Positions 50,996-63,970 of a stretch of 64,000 bases of DNA are shown piece after piece. Each line of letters begins with the position of its first letter. Positions within the stretch are counted from its first letter, which is position 1. The position numbers and the translations under genes are program-made. Below the pieces are notes generated by a model, which saw only the letters and a program-made list of their open reading frames with translations, was not told the origin of the DNA and ran no database searches. Source of the DNA: Molothrus aeneus (Eukaryota; Chordata; Aves; Passeriformes; Icteridae); assembly GCF_037042795.1 (NCBI RefSeq), contig NC_089649.1, positions 31,397,121 through 31,461,120 of the forward strand. The letters run 5' to 3'.

Positions 50996-51870
50996 AAAAG
51001 TGTTAAAAGCATAAACCAAACTTTGCTTCGGTGATGACAACATCTTCTTAGTGCTAAGTTGCAAGTGTCTCCAGCTGTATCCTCCTTGCGCTCTGAAATG
51101 CTTTGGATGGTACCTGTGAGCACAATCTATGATGGAAAGATGTGTGATGAGTGTATAATTAAAAGTATCTATGCCCCTGATGTACTTCTACAACTCCGAA
51201 TTCCAACTGTCTTCTCAATTAAATACAAATAATTAAAATGCCAACTATTAGCATCCTGTAATTATGACTCTTACCAATTCCATAATTATCTACTCATTTC
51301 CCTACATGATAATACCCACCTGGAGAGACCCTTGTATCTACAGTCTTCCGAGACCAGCAGGGTGTTGGGTTTTTTCTTTATTTGATAAAAGAATAGAAAG
51401 TTAATAATAGTCTTTCAGACATGGCTTGCATGTTTCAATTCCAGAAACTGTTTCACTCTAAAACAATAAGAAAACTTGTGTTTGATCCAAAGCTGATTTA
51501 GTGAGTTTTGAATAATGTTACATATGATTTAATAGATTATCATTTTAACAAATTCCTATCCATTTTCACATGTACATATTCAGTAATAAGAGAGGATTTT
51601 TATACTGAGAATAGGTTGTTTTTTACTGATGTAATGGGTGGTTTGAAATTAAGTACAATGGATGTAGTTTTATGCATATAAAAATTAAACTACAATCAGT
51701 ACAAATGTTTTGAATAACTTGAAAAGAACATGGTTATTCCTACCCCCAACTTTAGTTAGAATGTTGATGTTTAGGCTTTGATTAACACTGTATTTGCTTT
51801 AATTCTGGAATCTGACATTTTCAACTGAAGTTGCTTTGCTGTCTGATTTCAAGTGTTCAGGTGCTCTGGT
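50996..51870. other. AT-rich unique sequence, no gene seen
   Basis: I see no gene or repeat in this interval. Confidence 0.55.
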
Positions 51871-52478
51871 GGAGTGGAACTTGTTAGGGTGCTGCTTACC
51901 AACCAGGGCCTGCTGACCAGTGAAATGCCACATTGGCAGTGTAGGAACTTACACTGCTCATCTGCCTAATGAGCCACTCAAAATGCCAACCATCAATCCC
52001 AGCTTCAAGCTCCCATGTGCTGAATTGGAATAAGAGACCTGGTCCCACTGACTGTACTGATCTTAAGGGACCCAGACAAGGGTTACCTTGTTTCCATGTG
52101 CTTATGCCTTGGGCAGGTCCCTTCAGGATATATCTGCTATTACAATATCCACCTCATGGGTGTCGCATGCCATATGCCAGAATTAAGAGCCTGAAGTTGC
52201 CATTCAGCTGGGACAGTTCATATCTGGAAGCAGGTGAGTCTTCTTATCCCACACCATGTAGGCCACGTCATGGCATCCTTGTGCCACTTTTACCTTTTGT
52301 CAGGCTGCAGCTGCTCCAAGCTGTGACATTTTCCAGAGTATTTTCCAGAATATTCCCTTAATTGCCAACATCCAGTTTATCATACCACATGAAAGGTGTT
52401 AGCTGATTCCACCAGAGGACACTACTGAAATACACCTAGAACTGCCAAAGATGGGGTGAGTTCAAGCTTTTACTGCTA
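51871..52478. other. GC-richer block of unknown origin
   Basis: This is richer in G and C than its surroundings and lies directly upstream of the solo LTR. A 130-codon plus-strand open stretch (51969-52361) crosses it without a domain I recognise. A consensus 5' splice site, GAAGCAGGTGAGTC, has its exon-intron boundary near 52233; a weak pyrimidine-AG acceptor sits near 52116. It could be a non-coding exon, an old repeat or neither. Confidence 0.3.
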
Positions 52479-52484
52479 TTCTTC
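52479..52484. repeat. Target-site duplication, left copy
   Basis: TTCTTC, identical to 52870-52875 on the other side of the solo LTR. It fixes the insertion boundaries exactly. Confidence 0.85.
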
Positions 52485-52869
52485 TGTGACCATGGTCACA
52501 AGGGTTTTCAGGATGAAGAAGAGATGAGAATGTTGACTCTATGATCAGAAGGCTTGATTTATTATTTTATGATATATGTTACATTAAGACTATACTAAAA
52601 AGAAATAGAAAGGAAAAGGTTTCTTCAGAAGCTAGCTAAGCTAAGAATAGACAAGAATGAATAGCAAAGATCTGTGTCTCAGACAGAGCAAGAGCCAGCT
52701 CTGCCATGAGTGGTCAGTAAATCCAAACATCCACAGGAGACCAATCACAGGTCTACCTGTTGCATTCCACCGCAGCAGATAACCATTGTTTACTTTTGGT
52801 TGCTGAAACTGCAGCTTTTCACAAGGAAAAATCCTAAGAAAGGATTTTTCATGAAAGATGTCTGCGACA
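52485..52869 (-). mobile_element. Solo endogenous-retrovirus LTR, minus strand
   Basis: A 385-bp element that starts TGTGAC and ends GCGACA on the plus strand, so both strands show TG and CA termini. It is flanked by identical 6-bp target duplications TTCTTC at 52479-52484 and 52870-52875. Six-bp duplications fit class II (ERVK-like) elements. Read on the minus strand it opens TGTCGCAGACATC, passes an AATAAA polyadenylation signal (plus-strand 52558-52563) and ends about 73 bases later, the expected U3-R-U5 order. The wording is one I recognise from passerine genomes, though I cannot give a family name with certainty. No internal gag, pol or env sequence is present, so it arose by LTR-LTR recombination. 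It could still carry promoter activity towards lower coordinates. Confidence 0.9.
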
Positions 52870-52875
52870 TTCTTC
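52870..52875. repeat. Target-site duplication, right copy
   Basis: TTCTTC, identical to 52479-52484. Confidence 0.85.
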
Positions 52876-55689
52876 TGTAGAGATTGGTGTAGCAGAGAAA
52901 GGAATATTATTAAAATACAAAGATACTAAAATCTATAAATAGAAACAGCGAGCTTATACTTCTTTCTGGCTTCTAGTCTTTCTCTGTTTCTTTTTGTCCC
53001 TCTTTTTTTTCCTCTTTTACTGTCGTTGCAAATGCTGAAAAATGCTAAAATGTAAAATACCTTGTTGAATTCTGGAAAACTAATAAAAATTTCCATAGTA
53101 GTTTGACAATTGACTGAATAAAGCCTTAGTGTCATAAAATGCACTTTCAAATTAGTATCAAATGATATATGAATATCACAGTCTCCTAAGTACCTCAGAA
53201 AGCATTAATCAACACAGCCCAAGTAGGAACAACTTAATTTTTTTATCAGCAGTGCTTTATCTGCTTTAATTTGTTCTGTTATGTATTTCCATGACAACTA
53301 AGAAAAAAATAAACTCTTAACCAAAATTCAGTGAAAGCAAGACAAAACAGGCTGCTTTGATTCATGCTGTTCTGATAAATGCCAGTTTGGCAATCAGCTT
53401 TAAATATTTTTTTTTCTGTAACAGATAGAATTTTATTTGTTCTCTTTGAAAAAAAAGTGGGGCAATCATGGAAATATGGCATTTTGTTTATTCATAGAGT
53501 TTTGTTTTGAAACATTTACATTTATAGATTTTTCTTCTTTTTAATGCTAATGATTATTTTCTTGGGTTTAAAATCCTTTCTGCTATATCTGTTTTTCTAA
53601 TCTGTCTTGAAGAGATCTTTAAATATGACTGAGCTAAAAAGATAAGACATAAAAGCAGAATGTTTTGTGCTATGATGTTATGTTTCCTTGAAGAGATGCA
53701 TTTTATATTTGCCTGGGATGGTTTATATTTCTCCCAAATCAACCCCCTCTGGAAAGAAATGGAGATACTCTGACTGGGAGCATCAGGTCTCACAACCCAC
53801 TGTCAGACTTACTAGGGACAATTTTATTGTGTCTTCGTACAAGCTAAGGCACATGCAAATCGTTGTAGTGTTTCATCTTTGATTCTCTGTGATTGGCATC
53901 TATTTAGCATGCTTATCTCTATAAACATCTTGTATAAATACAGTTTCCAAACATATGGAAAAGAAGAAATGCCTGAAGCTAGAGCCCATGTCCTGACTTT
54001 AGGATTTTAAAAATCTCTTTTTCAAGGTAGTATTGACATGAACTGTTATTTGTCCTCTGTCACAAAACCATTGATACTGGCCTTTGAGTTAAATTTTGAA
54101 GTTACATTACTTGGGCACAAACTGGCCCTGGAACATAAGGTTTCTGGTCTGTGAAAGCAGTTGTGCTACTTAAAAAAGGAAAGCCACAAACAAAACGAAA
54201 GTAATGTGGGTAGATATTTTGAAAAATAGAAAATATGATAAATTTGCAGTTGAGATATATTTTTTCTTTAAAAATGTGAATTACTACTCTCTCCGATGCC
54301 CTTACAGAAAAAAATCTACTGCATATATATTTTTGGAAAAGAATTTTCTTTCTTCACATAAATGTGACAGCAAACAACTTGCTGTGCAAATTAAATATTG
54401 ACTATTTGCCATCCCTATTATGCTTGGTAGTTCTGACTTCTTACCTAAATCATGTGATACTCCTGCTCTCTATTTACCTGATGACTTCAAAAAGGCCTTT
54501 AGATATTAACAAAAGAAAAAAAGTCAGCAACCTCCCCATAACTCAGGAACAAATAATTATAGAATTTTGTACTGTTTTGTACTGTTTCTTGTTTTATGAC
54601 AACAAAACTGTTAAAATTAGACTGATTTATGATTTAATTTGTGAACAGATAAATTTAAAAATAATTTTGCTGAAAATAAGTATATTTGTATGTATAGCTA
54701 TCTTGCTAAAAATCTCAGGTCAGATTATTTTTTTGGTTTATTGGACCACATTTGATAATGTGGTGTCTTCCCTCACTGATTTACCACTATGTGCAAGTAT
54801 CTTGCTGCCAAACCTACCTTATTCATGTAGACAGATCCATCTGGGTTGGTTTGCTTCCAAATGTGAGAATTCATCCAAGAAGCAGTACTTATTGTGAAGA
54901 AGATGGAGTGTGCTCAGTGCAGGAAGCAGAACAAAAAAAAGCCCTAAGGTGTTCTTCAAAATTTAGATATTGTGTCCTAAAGATAAAACTTGAAGAGCAT
55001 TTTGTTTAAAAAATTAAACACAGGAGATTCTTCCAGGGGCAAAGTGAATTCATTTTAATTTTGGTAAATAATTATTGTATGATGTTGTTCACTGAGCTTC
55101 ACAGATTAGTTTGGCTGGGTCTTTGAATATATTTCTCAATAGCCTCTTCTTGCTGTACTCTCTTGTGTCAAAAATAACTTTTTTAAAAAGTTCAGTCTAA
55201 TCTATGTGAAAAGTCAGGAAACACAGTTTTGTGTTGGCAAAAAGTAATAGCAGAGCTACATTTGCCATGCATTTGAAAGGCAAATGCATCTTTTGCTTAA
55301 AAGTGAAAGATGATGGGCCTGGTGACCTCCTGCAGCAAAGGGCTTGACCAGCCAAGGGATTGGAGTCCCAGCCAAGGGATGGATCTTGCACATGTGGATA
55401 ATCTGGCTGTTTTTGGTGGGGTTTACTCCTGGGTTTCTGCAAGAAACAGAAACAGAACAGATTGCTGTGCTTGGCAGCACCGTGAGACCCAGGCAATTTA
55501 GGCATAATGGGTTATTGGTTGTGGATGATGAGAATTCACTTTGGCTGCTGAACAGATACTGCAAGAAATTGCTGGCTGCAGGCTGGGTTGCAGTCCATGC
55601 ACCCATATAAAAATAAACTGCTAGATACCAAGGACTCTAAACCCCTATTCAGTGTCTCTTAGGTAATATGACCACATGCAACAGGAGGC
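52876..55689. other. AT-rich sequence with the longest open stretch, no gene called
   Basis: The longest unassigned open stretch of the window, 177 codons at 54364-54897 on the plus strand, lies here. It is rich in Leu, Ile, Phe and Tyr but has no recognised domain and no splice context. A GC-richer patch at 55300-55610 is open in several frames on both strands and contains a tandem pair of CCAGCCAAGGGAT (55348, 55368). A perfect octamer ATGCAAAT lies at 53853-53860. I call no exon. Confidence 0.45.
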
Positions 55690-55721
55690 TAATGCATAAT
55701 CTCAGTCTGGGTTATGCATTA
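55690..55721. repeat. Inverted repeat of POU-like half-sites
   Basis: Ten-base arms TAATGCATAA and TTATGCATTA are separated by 12 bases. A third related site, TGCATAATT, follows at 55724-55732. ATGCATAA resembles the Pit-1 class of POU sites. It may be a regulatory cluster or chance in AT-rich DNA. Confidence 0.6.
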
Positions 55722-55732
55722 TCTGCATAATT

Positions 55733-57370
55733 GGGCTGGGCTTTGCTTACTGAGAAGGCTTAAAAATAAAAATAATTGAGAATTGTGAGGGCAAATGTAT
55801 GGCATTCAAAGTATAGTCACCCTTTGTTGCCTTTGGTTTGTCCTGGAATTTTGTTAATATACATCCCAAGAGTGTTTAATAGCTCATTTTAATTGGGGAC
55901 AAAAGCCTCTATGATTTATTCAGATTATTTCAGAAGATAAATATCTGTGGCTGTTTTTAAAATTGGATGTAAATTATATATTGGTTTTTAGGTCAATACC
56001 ATTTTAGATCTTAAAAACCAAAATACATACATACATAAGAAAAGAAATATTATTTCATACACAGTTTCACCTTGTAATTTTCTGTGGTCATAGTGAATAT
56101 ATGCAAGTCTTATAATGCACTTTGCTTTTTGTGGCATCATCTGCAGAAGTATTACAGGCCAACATAAAGTTATGCAAGACACACCTATTGGTTCTTGTTA
56201 TTTCCACTACAACAAGTGTTCTTACATCAAGCCCCTGCATGTCCTGGGTACCCTTCAGCTCTGTCCTTTGTGTTCTTGGAATTTAGCTGGGGCAGCCTAG
56301 CTGTGTTTCAGAGGATGTATTTTGGTTAAATGTGTGTTTATGTTTAAAGGAAAATGCAACAGGTAAAGCAGGACCTAACTTTTATTCCCTTTTGTTTTAA
56401 ACTGTGGTTAAGATTTAGGTAGTGTATAAACATACCCTGCTCATGATGATTGCCTTGGGTATCAGTTGGGATTTATGGAAGAAAGAAATTGTAGCTTCTA
56501 CATTATTACAGTGCATTTCTGGGATTTTTATTGCTGACATCAAGACTGGTTGAATTCTACTCTTATGCTGTCATGGCTGTGACTCCTGGGCTGTGTGCAT
56601 CTGGTTAAGGACAGATAAATTGTACCCTTAATCAAAAGCCATAACTTAACATACACTTTATACATATAGAAGTAATAGACTGCTATAAGCAACTGTTTTG
56701 CTCTACTCTGTAGGTGTTTGGAATCAGGATTTCAGCCATAATCAGGCCCATTGGAAGGAATAGAAATAGGAAGGAAGTTTAAACAAATCTAAAACGCATC
56801 TGGTCTTTTATAAGGTTTTCCATTAAGAATGAAGAGTGGCTCCTGTGTGACCTATAGCAAGAAAATAATTGGGGAATTTTGGCTTATGGTTTGAATTGCC
56901 TTCTTCTAAGTGACTTCTTCGTGTAAAAGAAATTTGGACTTAGAAAATTACTGTGAGCTGTATAATAGGGAGGAAACTAAAGGGAATGAGGCATATGTGT
57001 CCTAAAAGGACATAGAATTGGAAAATTGTAACTGCCAATACCTACAGAGGGAGAAAAAAAAATTAAATTCCTAACTGGTTCAAAAAGGAGTGAGTTCCAT
57101 AACGTTCTAAGACTCAATCCTAATTCTTCTATAATTGTATTTAAAGGCCAAATGATTAGACCCTCTTTTTTTTTAATGTTTTCCCTGCAAGTTGAGCCAA
57201 AGCTGGCAAAATGTCATGCAAGTTATTTCATATGTGGAAAACACTGTTTAGAATGTCCTTCACTTCAGCAACATACAGGCTTCTATTTGGAAAAACAGGG
57301 AAAGATCAGCACTGATATTTGAAGAGAGAAGCACTGATATTCTCTACAATTGTTAAAGTTGTTATCATGG
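55733..57370. other. AT-rich unique sequence, no gene seen
   Basis: I see nothing recognisable except short direct repeats, for example two copies of AGCACTGATATT around 57308-57341. Confidence 0.55.
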
Positions 57371-57402
57371 CTAAAAATACCACCAGTTGCTATAGCAACT
57401 GG
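57371..57402. promoter_or_regulatory. Candidate enhancer core: MEF2 site and perfect RFX palindrome
   Basis: CTAAAAATA at 57371-57379 matches the MEF2 consensus. Three bases later, CCAGTTGCTATAGCAACTGG (57383-57402) is a perfect 20-bp palindrome containing the RFX X-box form GTTGCTATAGCAAC and flanking CAGTTG/CAACTG E-box-like sites. The density of consensus sites in 32 bases makes chance less likely, but regulation is inferred. Confidence 0.4.
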
Positions 57403-60400
57403 AATTTGAAGGCTCACATATTCTTGCTACTTCTACTCCCTTTCAAAAATTTATCAAAACAAACCTTTTGTTGCCCATATAAGTTATAATCTTTAGCTGT
57501 TATATTAGCTGGTTTATGTAATGCTTCTTTCCTTCCTGCTAAATTGTATTTTACTTTAGGAAAAGAGCATACTGGAACGTATTTTATAAGCTGTAAGCAT
57601 ACATAGGTTACTTATAAATGCTAGGATTGAGGACTAAATAATTTCAACAATCCAAAGATTTTTTTAGCACCAGAATAAGCACTTTTTGCTATTATAAATA
57701 TACTTTAAAATGCAGAATAATAAATGTGTGGTATAAGGTAAGTGTAACTATCCAACTCCTATTCTCTTAAGTTCTACATCTGGTGGATTTTTAGTGTTTT
57801 GGGTTTTTTTGTTGATTTTTGTTGTATTATTTTGTTGTCTTTAACATTCTTCATCTTAAAGAATTCTAATCCCTTGGTTTTTGTCTGCATTATGCTAGCT
57901 ATGTCCTGAGATAACTTTAAAAAAATTTCTGTCTAAGGCTTGACAATATTTAATTAGTGTCTTTGGCAATTTCTTTCACTCTGATTTTTCCTCATGCATG
58001 AAATGATGTAGTGAAAAACCAGCAACTCTCCAAAAGGCAAAACCATCTTTATCAATTAATAGCCTTGCTTTTTTAATAGTGTGCTCACATCTCTGGTATC
58101 ATTTCTAGAAAAACAGTTCTCCATGAAATGTTTCAATATTTCTTACTGATCAGCTTTTTTCCTCCACTTGCTGTTTCTCACTAGTGGTGGCTGTATGGAA
58201 TTTCAATCAGCTTCACCTCATGAGTGGTTGGCAGTAAGGCTTTGTAGATTGAAATTGGCTGTAAAGGCAAGGGCTAAATGACAGAATGAGCAGTCCAAGC
58301 CAAATAAAACTCTTTCTTCTGTGTCTAAAATAAATCAAAAGGTTGTGCAGTCCAGAGTAAGGTTTGTATTTTAGGATGTGACTGCCTAACAAGCATATTG
58401 TGAGACCAGATATCTGAGCTTACAGTATCAGGATGAGTTTGAGATATTTGTCCACAGATTTGAATAGCCTCAATAAATTAGAATATATTTTTGGTTGAAT
58501 TTTTAACAACTACCAATTTTATTTCATCCTGAGTGGATTAAATATAAAACATAAACAAAAATATCCAAAATTCCAGCCTTGGAAAAATTATCTTTTAATG
58601 AAATTTTTCTTTTGTTTCTTTCTATCCGCAAAAGGCACTAATGAACATGGTGCCTGTTTAAGGCATTGAGCTCATCCCATACATAAGAATAACTCAGGCC
58701 GTTTTCCTATATAAAATTCAGGAGCACTCTGCCTGCCTGCTGCTTACATCCAGTTTGCTTGGTATGACAGACTGAAATTTGCCCAGGAGCTCAAGATTGA
58801 CCTAGTGCTGCCCTTACTGAAGGCAGAGGTACTTTTGCCACTGAGAGACAGCATTAGGAGCAGATATGACCAAACAGAGCCCTTTAGAAGGTATTAAAAA
58901 ACCTGTTTCTGGCTTTTAATTTGCCTGTCATAAAGAGGAGAAAGCAGTGAGAATAGAGTTTTGTAATCTTTATTTGCTGCTAAATATTTGTAAAACTTGA
59001 AAAAGATGGGCCATGTAAGAATGCTGTAGATACCTCTGTTTGCAGGACTGGTACAAAAACAAAAAGAAGAAAATAAACCCAAAGCATTTTAATTAGCTCC
59101 TGCTGCTATCTTAGAAAATAAATGCTTAGAAGAGCTGAATGAATGTGGGGATCTTAAATATTTTATCAGTGATTAGGAGTGCATTTGGTTTATATTGATT
59201 TATATATGTTGGTAATTCTCTGCAAACATCAATCTTTATCCTGTTCTTCATATATCATGACTGAGCAATCATCTATTGCTTGCTTGCCACTAGACTCATT
59301 AGCATATTCATCTTTCTTTTAATGAAAAAAATGAACCAGAATACATCAAATCTCTATCTTACTCAGGATGTAAAATATCCTTCCCCAGTCAAAACTAACT
59401 CTTAATTTTGAAAAGAAATTTCATAAATTGCTTTTCTGTTAGCAATCAATAACTAAAAGAATTATGGTTTTAATCCCTTAAAATTGGATAAATGTGTAGT
59501 TCATCAACTATTGGTTCTAATTGGATGCAATATTCTTTTAGGAGTTTTTAAAGAACTTTATGTATCATCTGGTAAATATTTTGGATAAGTTGATTATATG
59601 GTTTAGAATTATATCAAATAACATTGAAACTGAATCCCTCTACCATGGTGGAAGGAAATTTGAAGTTTGATCCATCCAAAGACAGAGGACACTTACATTT
59701 CAGCTGCAGAATTCCAACCAGGTATTTCTACAAGATTTTGCCCCAAATTCGCAGTGTTCTCTTAGGGATGAGTTATTTTAATGACTAAGTACAAAAATGT
59801 CCTGTTCTAAAACAGATAGATTGATACAAACTTGAAAAATATATCAGGGAGAAATTCCAAAATTAAGAGTTTGTGGTGAAATAAAATATCTTTTCTCCAA
59901 CTAGTTTAAACCAGTAAATTAAATTTAAAAAGCCTTACCATTCAGATGCCATTCATTTTTCCCTTTTTAGAAATTTTCATTGTTATATGTACAAATTTAT
60001 TCTGTATTTCAGATACTTTAGAGAACATATGAACTTAATTTTGTTTGAAAGTTGAGTTTCTGTCATCCAACTAGCAAAAACCAAACAAAATTTTAAATGT
60101 TATCTGACTGGAGGGTGAAGTAGCTTGCCTATTTTGAGGACCACTGGGGTTTCTGTAGTAACAGAAGAGGAGCCTATCAGCAGAGCTAAATATTCCCTTC
60201 TATTTCTGTTTTTTACATATTTAATAGTAGGACACTTAGAATTATTTGTAGCTCCTTAAATTTAGATGTCAGACTGATAGTATTTGCACTTCTAATTACT
60301 TTGAGAATCAGAAGTGTACATGTAAACTGCAGATCAAGGTGACAATCATCAATATATTGATATGTAAACCACTGTAATTGGAATTTCTTACTGAACCATG

Positions 60401-63400
60401 TGATGTCTCAGTTTTGATGTAAGAGAGAATTTTACTTTATAGTTTTATCAGTGCCATTCAGTCACTGGGAATGTGTAGGATTACTTTGAGCATGGGTAGA
60501 CCCATTGTATGCACAGTATTTTAGAATCAATTCCTCAAAATTAGAGATAGGTGAATTTCATTTGATGAGACATATAACCTCTGTCCAACCTGGTCAGAGA
60601 TACAGAATATACTGCAACAATAGACTACACCTTAAAAAGGGAAAACATTTCAGTGAAATTATTAGAGTTGTTCCTAGAAGGAAGAACTAAGTCAACTGGG
60701 TTTATGTAGTATAAAGAGAAGAGAAAAAAGGCAGCAGGAAAATTGAAGGGAACTATTCATCATAGTGAGGTAAGATCAGGCAAGAATTATACAGTTCAGT
60801 TTTCAGCAAGGAAGTTTTCTACTACATATTATTGGAAACTTGCTAAGGGTGAAGATAATAAAGAACTGAAATAAATTGCCTATAAAGTTTGGATTTTCCA
60901 CTTCAGAAACCTTCAAGAAGTGATTGCTTGTAGATCTGTCAAGTTGATTTCTGTCTTCAGGCACAGTTAAGCACAAAACAAGTGCTTTAATTCCTATCTG
61001 CTATGATTCCTGGATAATTTTCTTTGATAAATTAACTGTGAGACTTCTAAATAAAGTTAATATATTTAATCAGGGAGTGCTTCAATATAAACCAAGAGAA
61101 AACAAAGAAGCACTATTAACAAACGGAATAAAAGGGAGAGTGGTTCAGAAAACAGGATTCATCTCAGAGCTGTTGTTCTAGTACTACCACCACAAAAACT
61201 ATTAAGGTTTTGCCACTGGCTTTTATGAAAGATAAGCTACTACTACTAAAAGTGTACTTTGAAATGCCCATTTCTGACTATATATACACTGTAATTCAAA
61301 ATAATAATAGAATAAAAGAACATTAATACCAAAATCAAATTCATTATACAGCTACTCTACTATTTTATTTAGAGATACCTCCCAGTTTTGTTGCTATTGC
61401 ATACTGTATGTTTTCAGCAATAAACATATTGAGATACTTCAGTACAAACAATTCTCTCTCCTCCACAAGATCTTTATATATAAATAGGTTCAATGTATAT
61501 CACAAATTATTCACAGATTGCACAGGAAGGCAGCATTACTTGATTTTAGAATATACTTCAGGATCTGTACAGCAGACATTGCAGGTCCTGAGAATGTGCC
61601 ATTACAGATGTCATTTCCTACTTATTGATTTCTCCCCTGCTTCTGAAACCTATAAAGTGATTTCTCTATGGCTGTTTTTCTGTGTGTATTTAGAACAGCA
61701 CACTAGAATCTGAACATGCATATAATCTCCAAATCCCACTGTTACCTCCTCATAAACCCAGCTAAGCTAGGTAATAGTGCTTCTCTTACCCAGTTTTGTC
61801 CTGCTTAATAGTCCACAAACAACTTATGATAACACAGTTGAAGCAATGAATAATAAAACAGCAGATGGAAATAAATGTCCCTGCAAGCAGAGTAATATGC
61901 ACATCTAGGTCATAAACTGTAACTGTCTGCTGCTTTGGGAAGGAGTGATTCCAGAACATCTTTTTACTAAACAGAGCATTCTTACTAGCTCTAGATTGTG
62001 TGGTTCACCAGAAAACTCATTCCTCTGTGCTTGTTTTTGTGCCTGGTCTTCAAATGCTCCTCATGACCTTGCCCATGAGTGATTCTCTACTGCCTTGATA
62101 CATCTCAGACATGAGATAGCAGAGCAAATGGAGTAAAGAAGAGAATGAATGAAGTATATACAGCTAGGGAAAGAGTTTTCTCCCAGACACTATATTCTCA
62201 TAGTTTCAGCATTCCTACAAATTAATCATTTTGACTCAGGCAATGTGACACACATACACTGAACATGATAGCTTCTTTTCTTCCATCCCAAAATTTCACA
62301 AGTGGTTTGCCTTAGTTATGTGATTTAGTCACCATTTTGCTTTGCTACGTACTGATTTATCACATTCATTTTTTCTTCTGTTTTTATCACTTTGTCTAAA
62401 TTTCTCAATCCTTCTGCATCATGCTTTTTTTGAAGCTGTGGGAAAGTCAAGCCATGTCTAGCAGCAGTAGCTAGAAAAGAGAAATTGGTTCTGCTATTAA
62501 AACTGAGGTAAAGAAGGCATTAAGTAGCTTTTCTTTGTGCTTCTCCCTGCATCCAATAAAGGATGGAGATTTTCCTTAGCCCTCCTTTTGTTGCTAATGT
62601 ATTTATAGAACCATTTTTATTGTATTTTAAGGCAGTAACCAGATTAAGTCCTAGTAGGGGTTTTCCCCTTCTAATTGTCTACCTACATGACCTGACAAGG
62701 TACTTGGAGTCCTCCTAAGATGTCTGTCTCTTCTTCCAAAGGTCATACATTGTCTATAATAGACTCCCACCAGGATTTCTGCCTTTTTGTCTATAAATAC
62801 TCAATCCTGTCATCGCCACCATTAGCTCTAAAAAACTGAAGCACTCCCTTGTATACAGGGCCACACCATTGCATCCTAAAAGGTAAAGTTTGAAATGGAA
62901 AAATAAAGTGATAGCTTGAGTCTAAATTCAGAAATGTAAAGTTCCAATTGTATTGTGTTTTATTGAAAGCGACTACATTCTGGTTATAAGAACAGAAAAT
63001 TCTTTCTTATCAATAACCATTAAAAGTGCTTTAAAAACTATTTAAAAATTTAATTTGTTTTCTTACTTGTTAAAAATCAATATTTTTTGTCTTGACCAAT
63101 TTGAATAACTTTCTATCATTGGCTACTTTTTGAACATAATATTTACTCTCATTTCTAGTGATTCAATTAATGATTATTCATTAATAAGTATGCTGAACCA
63201 CACAGACCCTCTCAATTTTCCAAAGGTTACTTCTCTCCTCTGAGAAAATGATCAATTATTCTCTGTTTCTATCTTATGTCTTTCCCTTAGTTATTTATTG
63301 AAGTGAGAAATACAAACCTGGTTTGACACTAATCACTGAAGCAAGACACTTAATAGTATAAAAGCATTGCTGCTGTGATAGAATTTATTAGAACTGCTCA

Positions 63401-63970
63401 CTCTGCCTTGTCATTATCCACAGAAAAGATTAATACAGACTTACCTATTATAACAATTTCATGGCAAGATATATAAGAAAAAAAACAAACAAGAAATTCC
63501 CCATCAATGTCTTCAGTGCAGTGCAGCTTAGTGTGATCTCAACATGAAAAGTGCTAAATTGACATTAGAAAAGATAAGTAGATGGCAGTAGTTCTTCACT
63601 AAACAGGTCTGACTTATCCCATATCAAAAGATTTAGCAACAGTTCTTCCTAAAACAATAGGAGCCAGGACAGCTAAGTTACTTGTCCTTCAGTATTCAAG
63701 AATAGCTCAGAGATGTGTCTGTAAAGAATAATACTTTATTATTTATACTCCCTTGTCTTATGGCTACCACTGAAAATGAAGTGAAGCAAGAAACCTCCAA
63801 GGCTGAGACAAATGCAGGAATTGTCACATTCATTGGAGTGAGGTGAAATGGCCAGGAGTCTCAATAGTGTTGTGATAAATAAATTAATGCATCATTAATG
63901 CAAGACATCCATATGTGGGCTAAGACATGACGAAATTATTTAATTAGTTATTCTTTTACTTTTTACTTTG
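57403..63970. other. AT-rich unique sequence, no gene seen
   Basis: No exon or named repeat is recognised. Items present are a T/G-rich patch at 57797-57840, a TAAT-type inverted repeat at 63166-63185 (ATTAATGA, TTAT, TCATTAAT) and scattered A/T runs. The 101-codon open stretch 61408-61713 shows no domain. Confidence 0.55.

Noticed and set aside
55197..55610. Four overlapping open stretches on both strands
   Set aside because: Being open in several frames reflects fewer AT-rich stop codons in a GC-richer patch. No domain, frame continuity or splice context supports an exon.
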